Below, piece after piece: positions 59,371 to 64,000 of a DNA stretch of 64,000 bases. Source of the stretch: Solobacterium sp. (GTDB lineage: Bacteria > Bacillota_I > Bacilli_A > Erysipelotrichales > Erysipelotrichaceae). Below the pieces are notes generated by a model. It did not search any database, was not told the origin of the DNA, and was given only the letters and a program-made list of their open reading frames with translations. The stretch is taken from the NCBI GenBank assembly GCA_017432325.1, contig JAFRJJ010000054.1, positions 1-64,000 on the forward strand. The letters run 5' to 3'. Positions within the stretch are counted from its first letter, which is position 1. Each line of letters opens with the position of its first letter. Position numbers and translations under genes: made by a program.

Positions 59371-59530
59371 GCCCGATGTGATATATGAAGTGTTTCATAA
59401 CCGGAGATCCATGCTGTGGGAATAGTGCTGTCTCCCGGCGAGGAGGACACCACCAATAGAGGTCATTGTGTATCACCGCATGGGTGGCGGTGAATTTGAA
59501 GCTTGGAAATAACACCAACAGGTGTTACTG
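59371..59530. other. Noncoding stretch with several hairpins between AAA ATPase and nagA
   Basis: No reading frame is supported. Strong helices are visible: TCACCGC-N6-GCGGTGA (about 59472-59492), GGGAA...CTCCC within 59418-59435, and AACACC-N4-GGTGTT (about 59511-59526), the last probably the terminator of the AAA ATPase gene on the minus strand. Composition is GC-richer than the flanks. It could be a structured RNA or debris of a mobile element; no known class is recognised. Confidence 0.45.
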
Positions 59531-60595
59531 CTAATAAAGATCAAACTCATTGACCTGCTGTACATATTCTTCAAAACGAGGAAGCGCAAATATCACCTCT
59601 CCGTACTTTACAGCTTTTACAATTCCTCTTTTGATCAATCTGTCACGATATACAGAAAAAGTTTTATCATCCATTTGAGATTGTGCTTTGATTTCTGCTG
59701 TTTGTTTGATGTTTCCTTTTACCTTTGACATGGCTATCAGGAATTCTCTGTCATTTCCTGACGATTCCTGCCAGATCTTTTCGTAAACGTAGCTCTGTAA
59801 ATAAGAGTCATAGCGATCCATCAGCTTGGAAAGAGATTCTGACGGGTTTTCAAACACAAGATATCCCAGCACCTGATATGCAAATGGATAGCCCCGTGTC
59901 AGTTCTGCCATTTTCCTGGCTTGATCCGAGGGGACAGATAATATATTCTGATAACTTTTTTTGATCAGGCTCAGATTCAAAGATTCAAGATCGATCCTTT
60001 TTGCACGCAGCAGAAATGTCAGTGATTTATCATTCTGAATAAATGTGACATTCTGAAATAATCCTGTCATCAGCAGGAAGACAGGGTATTCATTTCTCAG
60101 CATTCCCTGAAAAGATAAAGCAAACTGTCTCATATATGATGAGTTGGCAGCTTCATCAATCGTAATCAGTATCTTTTTTCCTTTGGATAAAGCTGTTTGC
60201 AGAAGCTTGTCATTGAATAACTCAATATCAAATACAGGATCATCCTTTTTTTCCATTGAAAGAACAGAAACACCAAATGCAGAAGGATTGATGGCTTTAA
60301 GTTCGTATTTATTTTTGATTAATGCATCATACAATCTGGCTCCGAATGCATCAAGCAGATCTCTGGATGGATTCAGATCGATTACGATCCATTCATCCAG
60401 TTTTTTAAAATGATTGGCAACAGCAGTCATAGTAACCGTCTTTCCCATTCCCCGTACACCTGTAAGGATATAAGTGTTTGTAAAAGGACTGTCGCTGGAA
60501 AAACAGTCGATAATCTCACTGGAAACGATCTCTCTGGAAATGTAATTCTCCGGTTTTCTGCCGAATGAAATGGTAAAAGGATTAGCAGTCATCAT
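59531..60595 (-). CDS. AAA ATPase, ORC/Cdc6-like family
   Basis: A 354-residue P-loop ATPase. Walker A GVRGMGKT (45-52), Walker B KILITIDEA (about 140-148), sensor-type regions and a C-terminal winged-helix part (about 275-350: QTAEIKAQSQMDDKTFSVYRDRL is helix-turn-helix-like). Unlike the AAA ATPase at 29327, it has no nuclease-like C-terminus. Such stand-alone ATPases are frequent in Firmicutes and archaea and remain uncharacterised. GGAGG lies before the ATGs at 60595 and 60592. Promoter repeats (60621-60705) suggest autoregulation by the winged helix. AT-richer than its neighbours. Confidence 0.82.
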   Translation of the reverse strand: MMTANPFTISFGRKPENYISREIVSSEIIDCFSSDSPFTNTYILTGVRGMGKTVTMTAVANHFKKLDEWIVIDLNPSRDLLDAFGARLYDALIKNKYELKAINPSAFGVSVLSMEKKDDPVFDIELFNDKLLQTALSKGKKILITIDEAANSSYMRQFALSFQGMLRNEYPVFLLMTGLFQNVTFIQNDKSLTFLLRAKRIDLESLNLSLIKKSYQNILSVPSDQARKMAELTRGYPFAYQVLGYLVFENPSESLSKLMDRYDSYLQSYVYEKIWQESSGNDREFLIAMSKVKGNIKQTAEIKAQSQMDDKTFSVYRDRLIKRGIVKAVKYGEVIFALPRFEEYVQQVNEFDLY

Positions 60596-60620
60596 GATCA
60601 CCTCCCTACTGAAATAGTAC

Positions 60621-60705
60621 TTTTAGATTCTTTAGATTTCAATAATATTTTTAGATTCTTTAGATTTTGATATTACTTTTAGATTTTTTAGATTCTTTAG
60701 ATTTT
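60621..60705. repeat. Iteron-like direct repeats before the AAA ATPase gene
   Basis: TTTTAGATTCTTTAGATTT occurs at 60621-60639, 60649-60667 and 60686-60704, with an extra half unit near 60677. The core unit is TTTAGATTC/T. The array lies directly upstream of the ATPase ribosome site. Confidence 0.9.
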
Positions 60706-60881
60706 ATTCGGAAAAATTCCGGCAAATATCATTACCGTCTTAAGCTGTCAGGGGGTTTCATTTTGACGGAAAGTAATGAAGGCATGTTTATCGTGTCAGA
60801 GAAACGTATTTTACACAAACGCGCTCAGTGAAAAGGAAAGTGCGATATAATTTAACCGGCAATGAAAAGAGGAAGATCGTA
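60706..60881 (+). promoter_or_regulatory. Promoter region of the sugar operon
   Basis: No gene. TATAAT at 60846-60851 is a clear -10, 30 bases before the ATG at 60882; no strong -35 is seen. TTGACG near 60774 may serve another start. Confidence 0.6.
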
Positions 60882-61856
60882 ATGGATCATAGAAAATTTG
60901 ACGTTGTGTGTGCGGGCATTGCGACCTGGGACACACTTTTTACCGGTGTCGACCGTGACCTGATGTCGATCGACGGCATCCTCTCCAAAGGATACTATGC
61001 CTCCAGCGGAGGAGACGCTGTCAACGCGGCAGTCAGTATGTCCAGGCTCGGACTCCGTACAGCAGTCTGTGCTTCCATGGGTGAGGATACATGTGCGGAC
61101 CTGGTCATCGGTGAACTGCAGAAGGCAAGGGTAGATTGCTCTTATCTGCATCAGAGCCCGGATGTCCATACTGCTTCTCCTGTCATCCTGGTGGATCCGG
61201 AGGGAGAACGGCATATCATCCGAGTCCCTGACAACGGCAATCATTTTTTTACGCAGGAAATGGTCAGTGATGAGCTGCTGGAAAACGCCCGTCATCTGCA
61301 TGTCGCAAGCGCGAATGTCCTGAAGAGACTGGACGGGAAACCATTGGGCATTCTGTTTGAACGGGCACACAGACTGGGTTTAACGACATCCATGGACGCA
61401 TCCTATGACAGGGACGGGAAGTGGATGAAGAATATTGAAGACGCCCTGCATAACTGCGACATCTTTATTCCCAGCATGCAGGAGGCATCCTGCTATGCAG
61501 GAAGCACTGATCCCGATGAGATCTGCGCATTCTTCTCACAATTCCCGCTGAAGATCTTCGGGATCAAGCTTGGTGAGAAGGGCGTTATGGTTACCGACTT
61601 CATACAGACCTGGTCCATGCCGACGCTCTACCGGAAAAAGCCGGTCGATACGACCGGAGCAGGAGATGCTTTCCTTGCAGGCTTTGTCAGTGCCTGGCTG
61701 AAGGGTTATGACATTCCTTCTTCGGCTGCTGTAGGAAGCGCCCAGTCCTATTCCGTGCTGTCGGCGATCGGCGCCAACTGTTCGGCAGGCACATGGGAAG
61801 ACGCATTGAAACTGCTGTCGGAGAATCAGATCGTTCTGCGGAAAAGAGAGGACTGA
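60882..61856 (+). CDS. PfkB family carbohydrate kinase
   Basis: A 324-residue ribokinase-type sugar kinase. The N-terminal GGDAVNAAVSMSRLG motif and the C-terminal catalytic DTTGAGDAFLAGF are both present. It phosphorylates a sugar or keto-sugar. Directly followed (seven bases) by a YihQ-family glycosidase and a YihU-type dehydrogenase, it occupies the position of YihV (sulfofructose kinase) of sulfoglycolysis, but kinase specificity is inferred only from neighbours. AGAGGAAG precedes the ATG at 60882; the in-frame start at 60828 lies before the -10 and is unlikely. Confidence 0.9.
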   Translation: MDHRKFDVVCAGIATWDTLFTGVDRDLMSIDGILSKGYYASSGGDAVNAAVSMSRLGLRTAVCASMGEDTCADLVIGELQKARVDCSYLHQSPDVHTASPVILVDPEGERHIIRVPDNGNHFFTQEMVSDELLENARHLHVASANVLKRLDGKPLGILFERAHRLGLTTSMDASYDRDGKWMKNIEDALHNCDIFIPSMQEASCYAGSTDPDEICAFFSQFPLKIFGIKLGEKGVMVTDFIQTWSMPTLYRKKPVDTTGAGDAFLAGFVSAWLKGYDIPSSAAVGSAQSYSVLSAIGANCSAGTWEDALKLLSENQIVLRKRED

Positions 61857-61863
61857 AACGGTT

Positions 61864-63840
61864 ATGGAAGAACTGATCAGACATATGCTGAAAAACATGG
61901 AAATGACGATCGGTTACGGTACGAATCATTTCCGGATGAGCAGGGGAAGCTTTCATTACAGGAAGCTTGTCCGCTGGAGAAGGGACCTTGTCCGTACGAA
62001 CTGTGAACTTACGGAAGACGGCTTTATCCTGACCTTCCGTGATGAAAAAGAAAAGCGTGATTACCACATGGGAGTGACGATCCATGACGGAAGATATGAC
62101 GTTGCGATGCAGGAAGACCCGGGGAAGATCAATCGTTTCTGGGTGCGTCTTCCATGCGGGATCAATGAGCATTTCTACGGATGCGGCGAGACATATTCCA
62201 GATTCGACCTGAAGGGTGAACGTGTCAGGATCTTTGTTGCGGAGCACCAGAATACAAGAAGGATCTCCCGGAAGATCATTCATGACAAAGTGATCGGACA
62301 TGACCCGGAAAAGGATCTGCGGTTCTCCGCCTATGAATCCTATTACGCCCAGCCGACCTTTGTTTCCTCACGCAAATATTACCTGCATGCCGACACGGTA
62401 CGCTATGCGGAGTTTGACTTCCGTAAGGACAGACAGCTGTCCCTGCGTCTGCAGGAACGTCCTGTATTCCATATGGAATCAGGCAGTACATTCCCGGAAG
62501 TCTCTGAAAAGCTCAGCAGGCTGCTGGGTTCATACGGGAAGCTTCCTGAATGGCTGTATGACGGCGTGATCCTGGCGATCCAGGAGGGCTGTGCAGCCGT
62601 TGATGAACGGCTGAATAAAGCATTGGAAGCCGGCGTCAAGGTAAACGGCGTATGGTCACAGGACTGGTGCGGCTGCCGCAGGACAGGCTTCGGCTACCAG
62701 GTCATGTGGAACTGGGAAGCAGATCAGGACCTGTATCCTGACCTCAAGGAAAAGATCAGGGAATGGAACACAAAAGGCGTCAGGTTCCTGGGCTACATCA
62801 ATCCGTTCATGGCAATTGAGAAACCTCTATATCGATACGCAAGCGAACACGGATACTGTGTGAAAAATAAAAAGGGTGAGGACTACATGGTCACCATTAC
62901 GACATTCCCTGCCGCGATGATCGACTTTACCAATCCCGAGGCATACGCATGGTATAAGGACCTGATCAGGAAGAACATGATCGGTATCGGCATGTCGGGA
63001 TGGATGGCTGACTTCGGTGAATACCTGCCGGTGGACTGTGTGCTGTATGAAGGGGATCCCAAAGCCCTGCACAATCAATGGCCTGCCATCTGGGCAAAAA
63101 TGAACCGTGAGGTCATTGAAGAATGCGGAGTCAGGGATGAAGTGTTCTTCTTCATGCGTGCCGGCAATACGGGCAGTGTTGCGGATGCGGCATGTATGTG
63201 GACAGGCGACCAGCATGTCGACTGGTCAAAGGATGACGGACTTCCTTCGGTCATCCCGGCAAGCCTGTCGCTCGGCATGAGCGGTCAGACGATCGTCCAT
63301 TCGGATGCGGGGGGCTATACCACGATCATGCATATGACCAGGTCAAAGGAACTCCTGATGCGCTGGGAGGAGATGAACGCGTTCTCCCCGCTGCTCCGTC
63401 TTCATGAAGGCAACCAGCCTTCAAGGAACGTCCAGTTTGACAGTGATGAAGAACTGCTGGAACACCTGGCACGTCAGTCGAGGATCCATGCGGCATTGAA
63501 GCCTTATCTGCTGAAGCTGGAGGAAGAAGCACAGCAGGGCATCCCGATGATTCGCCCGCTGTTCTACCACTACGACAGCAATTTTGATTATGACAAAGCA
63601 TACATGCTTGGCAGGGATCTGCTTGTGGCGCCTGTCCGGAAACAGGGAAGGACCGACCGGCATGTGGTATTCCCTGACGATGTCTGGGTAGATCTTGCGA
63701 CAGGAAAAGAATACAGGAAAGGAACGTACCTGGTGGAAGCGCCGATGGGCAGGATCCCTGTCTTTTACCGCAAACAGCACTCCCAGCTCGATGATGAAAC
63801 GATCACGCTGCTGAAACAGGAGATCAGCGCATTGAGATAA
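61864..63840 (+). CDS. YihQ-family GH31 alpha-glycosidase
   Basis: A 658-residue glycoside hydrolase of family 31, strongly resembling E. coli sulfoquinovosidase YihQ over the catalytic barrel (shared stretches such as GWMADFGEYLP, FFMRAG-TGS, HSD-GGYTT and LGRDLLVAPV). Nucleophile Asp383 lies in MADFGEY, acid/base Asp449 in GDQHVDW. Of the residues I recall as binding the sulfonated sugar in YihQ (Q262, Q288, R301, W304, Y508), Gln240, Gln266, Trp282 and the GGY Tyr are kept, but the Arg position is Gln279. It has no signal peptide, so it works inside the cell. It is probably an alpha-glycosidase for sulfoquinovosides or a related, uncharged or differently charged glycoside. Confidence 0.92.
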   Translation: MEELIRHMLKNMEMTIGYGTNHFRMSRGSFHYRKLVRWRRDLVRTNCELTEDGFILTFRDEKEKRDYHMGVTIHDGRYDVAMQEDPGKINRFWVRLPCGINEHFYGCGETYSRFDLKGERVRIFVAEHQNTRRISRKIIHDKVIGHDPEKDLRFSAYESYYAQPTFVSSRKYYLHADTVRYAEFDFRKDRQLSLRLQERPVFHMESGSTFPEVSEKLSRLLGSYGKLPEWLYDGVILAIQEGCAAVDERLNKALEAGVKVNGVWSQDWCGCRRTGFGYQVMWNWEADQDLYPDLKEKIREWNTKGVRFLGYINPFMAIEKPLYRYASEHGYCVKNKKGEDYMVTITTFPAAMIDFTNPEAYAWYKDLIRKNMIGIGMSGWMADFGEYLPVDCVLYEGDPKALHNQWPAIWAKMNREVIEECGVRDEVFFFMRAGNTGSVADAACMWTGDQHVDWSKDDGLPSVIPASLSLGMSGQTIVHSDAGGYTTIMHMTRSKELLMRWEEMNAFSPLLRLHEGNQPSRNVQFDSDEELLEHLARQSRIHAALKPYLLKLEEEAQQGIPMIRPLFYHYDSNFDYDKAYMLGRDLLVAPVRKQGRTDRHVVFPDDVWVDLATGKEYRKGTYLVEAPMGRIPVFYRKQHSQLDDETITLLKQEISALR

Positions 63841-63861
63841 ACAAACAGAAAAGAGGAGAAT

Positions 63862-64000
63862 ATGAAAATCGGTTTTATCGGACTAGGCATCATGGGTTCC
63901 GCAATGTGTGCAAACATCATCCGCAAACATGATGACCGTGTATTTGTATTTGACCATGTTCGGGAAAAGACAGACCAGCTTGCCAAGGCAGGCGGCATTG
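63862..64000 (+). CDS. Beta-hydroxyacid dehydrogenase (YihU/GarR type), cut by window end
   Basis: The first 46 residues of an NAD(P)-dependent dehydrogenase. IGFIGLGIMGSAMCANI is the N-terminal Rossmann motif of the 3-hydroxyisobutyrate/6-phosphogluconate dehydrogenase superfamily, which contains 3-sulfolactaldehyde reductase YihU. AGAGGAG precedes the ATG 21 bases after the glycosidase. The rest lies outside the window, so the subfamily cannot be fixed. Confidence 0.85.
   Translation, partial: MKIGFIGLGIMGSAMCANIIRKHDDRVFVFDHVREKTDQLAKAGGI

Noticed and set aside
60621-60705. Repeats as a CRISPR array or replication origin
   Set aside because: The spacers are 8-18 bases and AT-rich; there is no DnaA-box cluster or cas gene. 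Promoter repeats are the simpler reading.

Overview
The window reads as a chromosomal segment of a low-to-moderate GC Firmicute, most likely a gut-associated member of the Erysipelotrichia (Holdemania/Stecheria/Lactimicrobium-like). This is an inference from gene families and signals: T-box trpS, lysine riboswitch, FloA/NfeD, CsoR-CopA, AgrC-like kinases with a LytTR regulator, lipoprotein flavin reductases and sigma-A promoters. There is no rRNA gene, CRISPR array or complete prophage. Two tRNA genes (Gln-TTG, Lys-CTT) are present.

Layout. 0-6 kb: the 3' end of a group II intron abutting an SDR gene, an HD hydrolase, mntP behind a probable Mn riboswitch, a peroxide-response operon (gpx, thioredoxin-reductase-like, OhrR-like), and a radical SAM/SPASM maturase. 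6-10 kb: a possible small RNA unit, then csoR-copA with a textbook operator; copA ends in three metal-binding domains, the last with its own ribosome site. 10-19 kb: housekeeping genes (M24 peptidase, nfeD-floA, HAD, mutT, gdhA, T-box trpS, amidohydrolase). 19-20.3 kb: an AT-rich toxin-antitoxin insert (YefM-YoeB-HigA) beside tRNA-Lys, flanked by similar terminator sequences. 20-31 kb: racemase, envelope lipoprotein pair, RpiR plus extracellular flavin reductase, CBS-type pyrophosphatase, AAA ATPase with a perfect inverted repeat in its promoter. 31-36 kb: a decayed element, a kinase-regulator-kinase operon and a divergent, complete small transcription unit encoding a 42-residue peptide. 36-46 kb: orphan oligopeptide-binding lipoprotein, LysR plus a second flavin reductase, M3 peptidase, a PTS IIB-like protein without its histidine, and a hypB-hypB-hypA operon without hydrogenase. 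46-53 kb: a 756-residue protein with two copies of a nuclease-like domain, aldo/keto reductase, UPF0158-GNAT fusion, YitT, RsmF-type methyltransferase. 53-60 kb: tandem OppA-like lipoproteins, the second behind a lysine riboswitch, GIY-YIG protein, yaaA, nagA, an unassigned noncoding stretch, and a second AAA ATPase with promoter repeats. 60.8-64 kb: a sugar-degradation operon (PfkB kinase, YihQ-family GH31, YihU-type reductase) cut by the window end; it resembles sulfoquinovose loci, but the glycosidase lacks the expected sulfonate-binding arginine.

How it fits together. The cell appears to be an anaerobic, peptide- and sugar-fermenting gut bacterium: binding lipoproteins and peptidases for peptide use, glutamate dehydrogenase, extracellular flavin reductases as electron sinks, and metal/peroxide homeostasis modules. 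Several genes have a -10 element 4-8 bases before the start codon and no Shine-Dalgarno sequence, so leaderless translation may be common here.

The most unusual items are the double nuclease-domain protein (45950-48220), the Arg-to-Gln YihQ-like enzyme, the peptide unit next to the twin kinases, the CopA/CopZ internal start, and the noncoding transcript candidate upstream of csoR. All functional calls come from reading the sequence; no database search was run.
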